This document shows positions 1 through 13,600 of a stretch of DNA of 64,000 nt, piece by piece (position 1 is the stretch's first letter; each line of letters begins with the position of its first letter). A model generated the notes under the pieces. The model worked only from the letters and a program-made list of their open reading frames with translations. It had not been told where the DNA came from and did not search any database. The DNA lies in contig JAQGBZ010000186.1 in assembly GCA_034687125.1 (NCBI GenBank), positions 58,552-122,551 on the forward strand, in the 5' to 3' direction. The position numbers and the translations under genes are program-made. Source of the DNA: Neelides folsomi (lineage: Eukaryota > Arthropoda > Collembola > Neelipleona > Neelidae).

Positions 1-1631
1 TCATTTATACTCAAAGCCTGATGCTCTCTGTATCGAGTAAGTCTCTTCAAACTTCCGCCCTCAAAACTTTATTTACTTTATTTAAAATAAATGGAACATG
101 CAAAAACCTTCCACCAAGAGATCTTGTCAAAAAATATCTTGGGAATTTCTCATCTAACTCTAATGCACTTTAATTATATTATGTATTTGCTTAAAAGGGA
201 CAATAATTCACTAACGTCATTTGAACTGCCCAAACTTTGAAGGACGAATGGAAGTTTGTCATTTGAGAGATTATTAATTGCTCCTGTTACATGATATGCA
301 TCATGTTCTAAACTTTCTTCCTTTTATTGAGCCTTCAAATAACTAGAACCACTTTATTCAGTTTGCTCAAGAATAGGATATAAGAAAACGAGAAAGTTTG
401 AGAGAGAATTTCCTTTGTTAGCCCCAGCTTTGCATCATAATTTAACTCGATTTATCTAGAAAGTATCAGAGAATTTCTTATATATTTCATTTACATAACA
501 GTTAGATAACTGTTATAAATAAGAACGTGAAATATTTATATTTAGAATTGAGGAAGTTGAAATGACAAATAAAGTTTACCGATTAATAATTAATGATTCC
601 CACAACAAGAATTAAATTCCAAATTACACGTTCTCATTTGTTTTCTTGGCTTTGAATTGGACTGGTCGAAATCGGAAATTGTTTATTATGTAGTTAAAGC
701 GAAGAATTTGAATGGAGTGGATAATTGAAAAGTCATTTGCAGGAAGAACTTTGAGTTGATTAAAGGAAAGCCAAACGTTCAACTTTCTCGGTTCCAAGAG
801 AAAGTTGAAAGAAATTAAATTCTCTCCTCCTTTGAGCACTTTGAAGTGAGATGATTGTGGAATTGAATTACACACACCTTCCCCCTTTTCTCCTTCCACC
901 CAACGGAACCGGCATTCACCCGATCTTACAAAAGAATCTCCGAGTATATTTGTTCCATTAAATGAATCCTTATACAACACCAGAGTTTTTACATCCTTTG
1001 AGTTCCACATGTTGTGAAATTCTATTCATTTCCCCCTCCTTTATTTGGTCCTTTTGCTCAACTTCATTTGGGATCGTTTCTTTGGAGGTCTTTTCATTCG
1101 GGGGAAGAAGGACGGGAGAAAAGGTATCTTATTGTTAAAGGATAAAATAGAGGGAATGAAGAAGACTTATGAGTTAACTTTAATTTAACTTATTATTATT
1201 GCTATTTGAGAAAGTATTCACTTTTCCTATTCAATGGAGTAAGTGCGACGATTCAGGGAAATCTTTCAAAGATGTCAATTTGAGAAAATTGGGAGTGGGA
1301 AGGAAAACCCAGCGTGAGGGCGAAACATGTAAAGGCTCAATTTAATGCTTATTGTTATGTTATTATTAGACTTTAACTTTAATATGGAGGCTTTAATAAT
1401 GGGGCTTTAATATGAAACTTTTATTTTTACAATTTTATTTTGATATTTTTGTCATTCTTTGTGATGATGTGATGATGGGGAGTGAGTTGGCAGGAAGGTG
1501 GAAGTGATGGTTAAACAGTAGCGTGAAGATGTCAAAGTGTGTATCATACCTTTAGAAGTTGAGCCAAACAGAAGCTTGTTCACCTGTGATTTTGAATCCA
1601 AGTGCATAATTTCGATCTTTTTTGTGTTCAG
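1..1631 (+). other. Upstream intron of the Ski/Sno gene (left end of window)
   Basis: This stretch ends in a good splice acceptor (pyrimidine tract then CAG at 1629-1631) that opens the first visible Ski/Sno exon. The earlier exons, which should encode the Dachshund-homology domain, are not seen here and probably lie to the left. A 128-residue minus-strand ORF at 624-1010 has no recognisable domain and is treated as chance. I see no other gene or repeat. Confidence 0.6.
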
Positions 1632-4600
1632 GTGCGTGGAGTGTCAGGGTTTGTTCTCACCTCCTCGGTTCGTGGCTCATTCTCATCGTCCTTTGGAGAA
1701 CAGGACGTGTCATTGGGGATTTGATTCCGCCAACTGGCGTCATTATCTCATCGCCTGCAGGGACGGCGGCTGCAATTCCAAACTCCTCGACAAATCCGAT
1801 GTCGCCCTCGCCGAGTTCAAAGCAAAATTCGATCACAAGCGAAAGGTAGGTTCAGAATTTGAAAACGGTCCTTATTACATATTCATGAGCATGTTTTAAT
1901 TTCATACTTGGATAAACTCTTTGTAACATCGAGTGTTGATGGCGGATTGAAGGGGATCAATGTGTTGGTAAAGATGTTCTTTTCATGTTACAATCTTACG
2001 TCATAATATTGGACAGAGTTGAAGGCTATCTTTTTAAACTTTGCTCAAATAATTCCCCCCTAATGGTCATTGTTCATGAATCCTTCATTTCTCAATGCTC
2101 TTGGGAATATGGAAGATGGAGAGATGTAGGGAGTTTATGCTCTATCTGAGATGATAAATGATAAAAATAATATGTATAAAATATTCATGAGTTAAATATG
2201 TACACATAAGTTCATACTATATTTATTTTATATGTCATGTAAACTTTCTCATATCTTCCCATGTTTGAAATTTGTATTAGCGGGCATTCTAATGTAGAAC
2301 ATTGTTCCTCGGCAGGATTGAAAGGTGTCGAGAGGACGTGTGAATTTGTTGGTGCATATTGACGATAATTGGGAGGTCCTTGGGCTTGTAAAGATAAGGC
2401 ATTTCTGTGCAACAGAGTGGAGCCGGGTGTTTTTGATTTCCTTCCCTCATGTCCGTCCTCGGCCCCACGAGCCGGAGGGAGTTTGTGTAATTAGAGGAAC
2501 CGAAGAGGCTCAAGGACCCACGAGGACCCGAACCTCCTCCAACTCTTCTCATCAAACTTATCTCTCGCTCATAAACCAGGCCACCCTTGGAAATCACTCA
2601 AATCCCTCATGCCACTCACTCGTCTCCACAAGAGGACTTTACAATTAATTCCAACCTGGAGGACTATTGATCATTTGGACGGAGAATAGTAAATGGTAAA
2701 ATTATTATGCCGACCCATCCAGGGAGCACTTCCTGGTGAAGTCATGAATAATATGAATAGATTCCCTGTTTCATTTTCTCCCAATTTCCCCGTCTTCCCA
2801 GGGAGCGAATGGAGGGAGATTCGTGAGGGAGGAAATGAAGGATGACGAGACGAGCTGATGAAGAGATTCATTCGAGTTCGCTCAGAGAGAAAATTTACCA
2901 GGGAAAGTTGGAGGCAAAGAATTTTTTATCCTCATTCTACCTTTATACTTAACCAGTAGATTTAACGAGCATTCACCGGGCACACTTTTAGGGCTAACTT
3001 TTTTCCCATTGTGAGAAATGAGAAATAATTTATATGGAGGTTTGTGGAGAATGGGGAAATGGATGTGAGGAGGGAAAGAAAAAAAGGTTTAGGATAAGAT
3101 TGAGGGTTATGAACTTTTCTCTTTTTATTTTCTCCTAATTGCCTTCCATTTTTTCATGTATTGACTAGGCTCGTAAATCATTATTTTTAATAAGACTCGC
3201 TCAATCATGAAATTTATACCAGGAATGTATGCTGACACACGGACTTGGAATTCCGGGCTTATGCCTCTGGACAAAATGTTGAGAGAAAAAGTTTGAGTTT
3301 CTCATTACGAACAAATTGATATTTCATGTGTCACTTCCCACTTTCTTCATCTCTTCTTTTTTAATGAGGAATATCATTGGATGGTATTTTTTCATCTGGA
3401 AAACTTTCGCAATTCATTTGTTTGATTTCACCTGTTATTTTGGAATTCGGATGAAATTGAGGTCATGAAGCTTTTGAAAATTATTTATTTCTCCTAAAGT
3501 ATCTCATATGCCATGCGTAGTTCCAAATTTTGGATTGAACTGAATTTCTATATATTATTTTTCTGAATGTGATACTTTTTTAAATTAAATATGTAGAAGT
3601 TGGGGAGTTGAGGAAAGTTGTTGGAAAAGACAAACCAATAAAATGTAATTTCATCTTTATACATTTTCTCATTTAGATCCTTTCTCCAAGTCGTAAGTGC
3701 AGAGTGGAATTGAATCAAAATAAATAGTAAAGTGAGCTTAGATTTAATAGGATGCATTGTGAAGGCTTTAAACTTTGTTATTCCTCATAATGAATACTAT
3801 ACATTACATTATTAGGAAGCGTGGAAGTCCCCTGGGAATTTGTAAACTTAATACTTGAACCCAATATACATTAATGGGTTGTGTAAATTGCATTATGAAA
3901 ATAGAAACTTTATACCTCTATTATGTATGTATGACATGAAATTGTAACAAATATGTAGTTTGAGTGAGTGTTGTTATGAATTGGTAAGAGATCCGGAGCT
4001 TCACGTCGTTAAGAGGAGAAAAGGTCAATAGCCTCAAATGCTATTGAGTGCATGTATGCCAAAGGAAATCATGGGAGTTCCTTACGAGAAGAGCCGAATC
4101 AAACCCTTCGCGTTGTTGGGGATTCGTTTGCCCTCGTTTGAGCTTTTATTAAATCAAATCTCCATTTGCGCCGCTTAATGAATCATACGATCCAATTCTT
4201 TTTATGACTACTCATCGAGTCAAATTTAAATTGAAGGCTTCTGAACCTCCGCCCTAAGTTATGGGCCATATGAACAATGTGACAATTTGAACCTAGTGGA
4301 GTTTGATAACAGAAAGGGGCATTTTATGGCCAGGAAGAATTCCCTTCATTGTTGAAGGCGAGAGAAGGAGGAGATTGGGATTTTGGCCCAACCATGGTGG
4401 CAGAGGTAAATGGTGAGGGTGGAGAAGGCCATTTGAAGTCGTGTGTGTGTGCTTAAGAGCTTGGGTTTTCTCAATTGTTATTGAGTTAGGAAGAGGCTGA
4501 AGGACTCAAGGACGCCGTTTAACCCAGTTTTAATGTTAGATTATATAAGCCGCCGCTTCACTTCCCCCTTCTCCCAATAGTACTCACAGAAATGGTTTGC

Positions 4601-7600
4601 AGCTTCGGCTGTTGATTTAAGAATTCATATATAAATAATATGCATGGAAGGAGTGCATATTTCATTGTGATGGGCTCTGTCCTTACATTTCATTTCCTTC
4701 ATTTCACTTTGTGCATGGTTCAATCATCATTTATTATTTAACTTTACCTGACCTATTAAAAAGAGGTATGGGAGGGTTAAATTATTTCTAGCCTTCGGAT
4801 CTCATCGGTTGGGCCCAAAAGTTGATGTTAAATATTGACAGTTGGGAGAGTAAACAGTATTTTGGCATCTTCTTTTGCATTCATACAACTCACAATGAGA
4901 ACATTTTATAAACAATTTAAAGGAAAACCGAACAATTACCTATAAGTATTCACCTGATGGTGAAAGAGGCTCAATTCATTTTTATTATATCTAAATTATA
5001 TTTCGAAACCCTACTCGAATAAATGCTCTAAATTATTTAGAGTTGGATTTATGTAGTTGTTTGGAGTTTTAATAAGCTACATATTTGCTAATCAGTAATG
5101 TATGATGCGTGTTTTTATTCTAAAGTAAATATTGAAGGCAAAAGTGAAGTTAATTTACAATGTTCGCTCACACGAGATTAAATAAAATGTACATAATTTA
5201 TAATAGCGGCTTAAGTTAACACTGAATGGTCTCATTACATTGTATGAGAGTTTCATTTCCGATTTATGGAAATTAGGGCATCGGCCGAAGAGTCAGACCA
5301 ATTCAATAAAGTCTTATCATTGAACAAACTGCTGATGATGACATTTTTTAATGCAGGGTTTCAGGAGATAAGAGTAATACTTTGTATGGTATGAATACTT
5401 TGTATGTCCAAAGAGTGAGATTGAAGTCGATATGCATTTTATGATATTCGTCTGTCTCCACTTCTCTACCTTTTGGCATTTTAAGCGATAAGGACAATTT
5501 GTATAGATATGCAAATATTGTAAAAAAAATATGACAAAGTGTCCTTTGAGTGCACATAAGTAATACTCATACGAGTCATATGAGTCATACGTAAGCACGT
5601 ATGGTATACCTTGAAGTATAGTAAACATGTATAGGAGCTCAAGGAGAAGCATGAGAGGACAATCCCATTTGTTTCATCTGTTCTCCTGGGGATCGTTTGA
5701 GGGTGACGGAATGACCGAGTTTGAACAAAAGCCCTCATGGCAGCTGCCTCATTTTTTGCAAATGTAAATATTTAACTGTCCTCCTGAATTTGAGAGCCGC
5801 CCACGGGTAGGATTTTATTGGACAAACAACCTTCGCTTTCTCTTGGTCATTTTGTTTTCATCACACTTTTTACATTTCCATTACTTTTGCGGAAGAAGGG
5901 AGGACGACAGAAGGCGAGAGCGATAGAATCAGCCTTATTTTAAATGTCATATCGTCATATATTATGAAATTGGGGCTTACTCATTTTTTCAAATTAAATT
6001 GTAATAGAGGGAAATCATGGATTCATGGTTGTTTCACAGATGCATTTTTAAATACGTACAAATACAGTTGTTAAAATTATTTCTAATATTGTATCTTTGA
6101 AGGTTGTTTGATCATATGGCTTTTATTATTCCTCATCTTCACTTCTTCACATATTAAATACATTTTTATGTTATTGCACTTGATTTAAAAGGATAAGTGT
6201 TGAATTAACGTCATATCCTTTCCTCATAGTTTTACAACTGCACGTCGTGGATCAGATCATAATTTCATTTTTATGAGGAGTCGAAGGTTGGTTTTGGCAA
6301 ATATTCCTCGTGTGGCATTGAGAAACGAGGGGTTGCATATAATGGTGTGAAAAAATTAATAAGTCATAAGAAATCTTTGATATTTTATTATTCATCGTTC
6401 TTCTTCCCTATCAATTTCTACTCAAAATGCAAGAGAGGGAATGAAAATGATTTCTAAATGCCACAAGAACCTTCGTTCTTCCCTCTTCATGTAAGAAAAT
6501 GATTCATTTAAATCGATTCGTTTCTCTTTGTAGTTTGTACTGAGGAACAATTGAGGCGTAGAAGGATTTCTTTTAAAAAATTTCCAATTTTCACTTTTTT
6601 TATCAATTACTTTCCTCTTTCGAAAACGGCGGTACATAATGTGGAGAAATATTGCTTTTATTGCTTCCTTTATTCACCTCACGATAATTAAATTGATGGA
6701 ATTGTCAATTGGTGAATAAATTTGATTTGGTGGGATTGAAGTGGAGTGGTAGTCAGCATTAATTGATCTTAATTTAAACAATGGGGAATTGGAATTGAGG
6801 AATTCGAAATGCAAGAAGATTTGACTCAATTTTCCCCTCAATTCCAAGGCGGGAGTTTTTCTCCGTCGGTCGTCATTTTCTTTTTTACTTGCTTTTCGAA
6901 GGATTTTCTTTATTTAATGGGCCCTTTAAAAGTTGGAAAGAGGTCGAGCTCCCACTTAAGAGACTTCTCTCATTCGATCCCCAATATTCTTTTTTTATTT
7001 CCTCCACTCGTAAATCCCCTTCAATGAAGAGAGTCCTAAAATTCTATTTGACGTTGCTCCAGTTCAAAGGAAGGCTGCTTAAGTTTTCTTTTCAAATATA
7101 CCAAAGTAGTCATTCAATGAATTTAAATAACCTCAAATAACGCATTTTTGAATAACTCTTCTCATTTTGATCCCCGTGATCATTGTGGGAATTATGGTTA
7201 AATCCTTCCATTTGGAGCTTTCGTGTTTAAAATATTGATTTGAGCCAAATTGAATTGAAAATGCAAGTACATGTAAGGGCTATTTGGTTGCATATTGGAG
7301 ATACGAGTATTTACATACATAATACGAGATTTTAGTAAATGGATCTGGATCGCTGATAGTTGATGTAATTAAGAAATTTGTTCCAAAATTGGCAGGAACT
7401 CAAGAGCTCTTGTTCACAATTTCACGAATTTCCGGAATTTGACTGCTTTCCCACTATAAATTTGGAAATGGGATTGAAGTGGGCATTGGGAATTGAGATG
7501 TAGCGTTCATTATAATTCCTTAAGTATTGCTAAAAACCTAATAACTGTATAAATACTGGACGGGGTTTCATTTATGTATAATTCAATTTCTCCCATTCCT

Positions 7601-10600
7601 CTTTCACGATTTTAGGAAGAGTGTTGAGAATAGGTTTGATTAGAAGAGTAATTAAATTCCTATCTCTTTGGAGGTCGACGGCGCGGAAGGAACGACCCAA
7701 TTTGATTTCAATCCTTCGATTCCCTTTATACGAGGGCTGAGTTTAATCAACTTATACCCCCGGGATATTAGCCCACCTGCCGGACATAGGAAGCTAGTCA
7801 CAATTTATTTTTGTTAACTATAATATGAAGAATATTCACCAAAAATTTGGTGGTCCTAACTATCTCAGGTCGGACGTGGCAACCGATTTTGTGACAGATT
7901 TTGGAAAGGCGCTTACTCAACTAATTTTAATGCCTGGTTCTTTTAACGAACTAAAAATTAAACTATGAAAATATACAAATTTATGGAAAATGCGAGTTTA
8001 ATCAATTCTTAATTTCTTTCTGAGTTGAAGGATGACTTGAGAGAGGTGGAAGTATTGTGGAAGTGGTAGTATAGGAAATTAAGCATTGGGCATTTCTCCT
8101 ATGATGGCACTGTGTTGAAAAACGTATTTTTCTCTTTCCCACCCTGTGCATTTATTTCGCGCAAAGCGCCTTTCCAAAATCTGTCACAAAATCGGTTGCC
8201 ACGTCCGACCTGAGATAGTTAGGACCACCAAATTTTTGGTGAATATTCTTCATATTATAGTTAACAAAAATAAATTGTGACTAGCTTCCTATGTCCGGCA
8301 GGTGGGCTAATATCCCGGGGGTATAAGTTGATTAAACTCAGCCCTCGTACATGTACATGTTATATATTATTGCAAACTTCACTTAAATTGAGCTTATTTG
8401 ATCCTATTGAGGTAAATTGTAATAATTGACAACTTCCTGGATAATTAAACTGATGGCTTACTAGTAATCCTTTACTGTATTGCATCAATACTTTAATTGG
8501 AATGAGCCGAATATTAAACATCAAAGTGGATTGAGAGAATTTGGAGCGGCTTTGAAGCTTCTTTGATCACTTTTTCTCCAAATAAGAGTTGGCAAGTATT
8601 TAAAGTTTATAAAGTGTAGTTGATTTAATTGAAATCATTAATAATAAATGCTAATGGAAGATAATGTTTGGGTAAAATTGTCCTTGTGGTTCGCATTTCC
8701 TCTTTTAGTTGTACTTAAGGTTACTTTTTTCCTCTCAGGAATAATTTGATTTCAAGATGCTTTCCATGCAATGTGATTTTTGGCTCTTTCACAGTAATAT
8801 GGGCCCCATAAAGAGTTCATATGGTTATTAATGGAGGCATGAAGCGGAGGGTGAACTTCGCGTTTTGTTGGACCATCATAAGAAAATGCCGATTATCCCT
8901 ACTTTACCAAATTGCACTTTTGCACACTTAAAAATACATTAGATAATCTCATATTTATGTAAGTTAATGTAAGGAAGGTTTGTAATTGGCCTCCCTGGAA
9001 TTTTTTTTTCACTCATTACAAAAACTGCATGGATTTCTGCATGAGCGTTTGCCCATATTTGCCATTGTCTTTTTTCCCTTCATTTTTCTCCAATGTGCTT
9101 CACAGGGAAGTTTGGCTCATTCACATAATGAAATGGCTCTTTGGCCAACAAGCCAAATGTGTTTTACAGATCAATTTTCCATACTGTATGTATAATAAGT
9201 ATCTGAGTAAGAGCAGTCGTCAGAATCAGTCAGTGATTAGGAGAATACATGGCATTCATATGGGGCCATTTTTTTTCAATAATGCAATATGCATTAAACG
9301 TTGAATTTCGAGGCCAAAGTCGAACCATGGGGTTTTTTATCTTTTGAGTTTTAGATTCGACATTCGAAGTTTTTATATAATGAGAGAGTTGGTGGATGCA
9401 CCTCAACTTGTGCGCTGGTGCTTTTATCCCCATGCATAAAGTATTTTTAAGTGCCGTCTCCTGATGGATGATAAATAAAGCAATGACTTTCCATCCTCCT
9501 TCATTGATTGACATTGGGGGTCCTCGTGGTTCTTTCATGCTTCCAATTTTTATAATAAGTACACACACTCCATATACTATAATAAATACATGTAATACAA
9601 GTAGTACAAACTTTGCTCTTATATTTAGTTTTTGAGACGAGGCCAAAGTGAACTTTACCAATTTCCAGACTTTTCAATATGACGAAATGGTTCTCTGAGA
9701 GATATAGACCATATTTGAATACCGAAACCAGAGCGGTTGGCTTTAATGGGTATCTGCATTTTTTAGCCTATAAAATGAGCTATTAGGAGTTGACGTCTGT
9801 ACCCCAATAGTCTCTCTGTGTGTTCCCATTATCATTTTACATCATTTGTTCCTTAGCAAATCGTCCATTGCTCAGAGTTGAACATAATCTGCATGTAGCC
9901 CAATGTCATTGGGACTGTCTGGGTGGAGGAGGTAATGAGGGTAGACGTTTCAATCGCTTCCTCTTCTTTCCACCTTTTTTCCCCCGAAATTCATTTTGAA
10001 TGAGGTTTAGCCGGCTTGTCGGATGGTGGACAGCGTATGTTAAGCGTATTATTTCTGGTAGTTGGCTCTCCATTTATTCCGACTCATTACACCTTCGAGC
10101 ATTTGTCTCCTTTTTCTCCTCTTCATTCATCATTCATGGGGGACGGATGAATTGTCACATTGGCAGCAACAAGGCGATAACCGAAAGGCATTTCCAATTT
10201 CATGAATCTTATTTAACTTTTTGCTTCACTTCCCCTTTCCTTCTGGTGAAAATAATATGGGAAAGTAAGAAGACTGAGTCTTATGAGTGAAGGGGAAAGG
10301 GGCGAAGGAACTCGATGGAATTTGGTTATTTAGAAATGAAATGGTTAATTTTGGAAAATGCATACATGCAGAAAAGTATCATAACCTCTGACTGACTGAG
10401 TGTGAGATTTCTCCGTCTCTTGCGTTTACTTTAAAACCACATGGACAAGGATTTATGTCTCTAGTCTCATTTAAGAGGATTCCAAACACTCTGAACTTTG
10501 GAACGAGTTGTTGACATATTCGTAGTATTTCTATCTATCTTATTTATGAAGAAATTGATGGGTTTAGAAATTGCTCTGCGATGCAGCATGTTTAATTAAT

Positions 10601-13600
10601 TGAGTCATAATCTTTGAATAAGTTGTAATGTGTTTTTTCTATAAAATGCATATTGGGATTTAATTTAATTCAATAGAATAAAAATCTACATTTGACGATA
10701 ACGTCATATTTGCTGAAGGTGCCAGGTTATCTAGGGTCAAAAGTGAAGTCTTTTTGCATTATCGTGTGAAAGCATGGATTATTTATTAGCTTATTTTATT
10801 ACAATACTCCCTGATCTTTTATAGACCTAAAATAAATATTCATACATTGTGAAGCTTATATCTAACCAAATTACGTAAATGATAGGATGCGGTGCTGGGT
10901 TTAGAGATGAGCATTTAGTTATATGCATTACATGGTTAAACTGATAATCAATATTGAATAACTTGCGAATGTATTTATATGAGAATGGCGTGGTAATGCA
11001 TTGCTCGAGTCATTAATTCCATTGGTGGGTGCCGTGAGTGGATATGAAAAGAATGGATTTATAGTGTCAATATTTGATAACAAAATGTGTATGCAAAGAT
11101 GTGAGGGATGGAGTTGATGGGCAATGCATGTGCAATTCCTTCATGTCCTTAGCATATAATGTATTCACAGCTCGGAGTAGTTATTAAAGCTTAAATGAAT
11201 TCATGGCATTAACCAGACATGAGATGGAGAAAAGGAATTTTTAAGCCTTATCTGGAGTCGAGCTGCCCATTTTTTTAATCAAGGGTTATTTATTACGATA
11301 ACGCCCAAGTGAAATACATATCCATATTCTCGATTTATTATCGCTTAACTTCAATTTTCTCTTTTAGATCCCTCCAATATATTGAACATAAATCGAAGCT
11401 CAAATAATAAATTTAGATTTATTCAATATAAAAAAGCTTAAAAGTCATATATTTTAAGATCTTTCCATCACATTTACTTTTTATACGTCTTTCTTACTTT
11501 ATGCCTCTTGTGGCGGTATCAGACATTTTATTGCTAAAAGTTGTAAAAAATCCATTCACGATTCTGTATTCTAAAAGTGCATCGTATTGGATTTTTTTAA
11601 ATATCTCTCTCCGCGGTGGTTCACTCAAAACCTCCATGAATTGGTGCAATTAATCCCGCCTCATTTAATGCAGGAGGTTTTTATACGTTGCATCGTAAAA
11701 CTTGATGAGTCCTTGTTAAAACACGGAAAATGCAGTATAAATAACGATGCAATTCAGCTTAGTTACATTTAGTTAAAGTGCAGAGGGTCATTAAGTAAAG
11801 AGGTAAATTGTGCAAAGGCAAAGGAAGAACCATTGTTCTTTTCGAGCCTCAAGAAAATATTGACTCTTCTCCCTTCATTTCAAAAATACTCTTGGATATG
11901 AATAAATGATTTGGCATTTGAAGGAGAAAGGGATTTTTCTCACATGGACTCCATTATTAATTCGCATGATGAATGGAGGGAATATCATAAAAATTAATGG
12001 TGTATAAGTAATACTTAATCTCAATATTTACAACGTTAAACATTATTGGTCACCGGTAATTAATATGTTGTGTGTGATGTACGGTAAAATTTTGAGGCCG
12101 ATTTTCCAAAGGGTTTTTCCCTCTCTGCCATTTCTCATGATGCCTTTCCTTTTTCCTATATAATTAAATGCACGTAGCGTGCAAAGGGATCGTCAGTGCA
12201 AGGGAATGTAATTATTTATTTATTGTACTTCAATCAAATTCCTCAACGACTTCATTGGAGCGAGAGTGTTTTTCTCTGTTAAAATGTCTCATTATTTCAT
12301 TAATTTTTATTATTTGTTGGGAAATGAGTTATAAATATGAAATTTATGGTTCTGCCATGGCCATTTTCTTGTCCCACTTTTTAGCCTTCTGGGGGAACGA
12401 GTTTAGACTTATAACACTTATGATTTATATTTAGAAGTTTATGAGAAACTCGGAATTCTTACTTATGCTTATTTCCATTTAAATGTGGCAAAAAGAGGAT
12501 TAAGAGAATCTCTGGAGAGGAAATGGTAAAATGATGTTGAATGTTGATGGAAAATGGAATAGATGTTAAAGCTGTTTGGGACTCCTTCCATCTGCTTTTG
12601 AATTAAAAGCAAAATTTTTTTCTCCCTTCACCTTTGCCTTTTTGCAAGAGGAATGAGGGTCTGAAATATTCGCTGTTTATAATCATCTTTTGTATCACTG
12701 TTTTTAAGCTTTTCTTATGTGTTGTATGGGAATTGCTGTTCATAAGCTGAACACATTTTCTTCCCTTTTTGCCTTAGAAAACTCTCTCATTATGAACCTC
12801 TTTTTGCATTTTTCCCTCGTGTAAATGAGCTCCTATTGCAAAATGTTCTAAGAAAGGATCGCTCCGTTTTTCATTATTACCAGGGTTGGTATACCCTTTG
12901 GTCCGCTAACTTGAAATAGTATTAAGTTGGAGGATGTTGACTATGAGGTTAAAATAATATATGGAAGGAAAATGTGTTTTGAAGGGCTCCGGCGAGTCGA
13001 AAGGTTTTGACCAGATGGCTACCATTTTTCCTTCAGTTCCTTCCCACTTGATTCGGAAGGGAAGGGAAAGGAAAAAAATGTCATAAACTCGTGTTTCATT
13101 CAAAGGGTTCGTGGAAGGAAGGGAAGATTTTAAAGGGCCGACTTATTCCAAACGCTCCTTTCACTCCAACTCATCTTCTCAATAGAACACAAGTCGTGGT
13201 AATACCAATCTTGGTATAAATACATAAAGAGTTGTACTAACTTTTTGCCAACTTCTTCGTTCCGCTTCACAATCCATCCTATGGAAGCGGGCATTATGAT
13301 CTGGAAGAAAGGAATCCCCCTTTTAGGAAAATTTCACAAGGCTAGGGCCTTTGTGGGACGAAGACTTAAACACCTTTTGCTCTTCTGCATTTGAAAAAGT
13401 AAAATCCTCTGTATTCTTTGCCCATACTACACGAAGTGAGTGAGTGAGGAGGTGAAGACGTTTGTGTATTTATGTATGCATTAGGAACTATTGAGAGTTT
13501 CAAATATCTATCAGTACAATATGTTATATTACTTATACCTTTGCCTATGCTGTGTGTGTGTGTTTTTACAGTATTTCAATTATTCTCTACAGGGTCTTAT

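Noticed and set aside
624-1010. 128-codon minus-strand ORF
   Set aside because: It lies in a Ski/Sno intron, has no recognisable domain, and its composition follows the local DNA.
9230-9661. 143-codon minus-strand ORF with a hydrophobic stretch
   Set aside because: It lies inside the large intron, has no family resemblance and no supporting splice or promoter signals.
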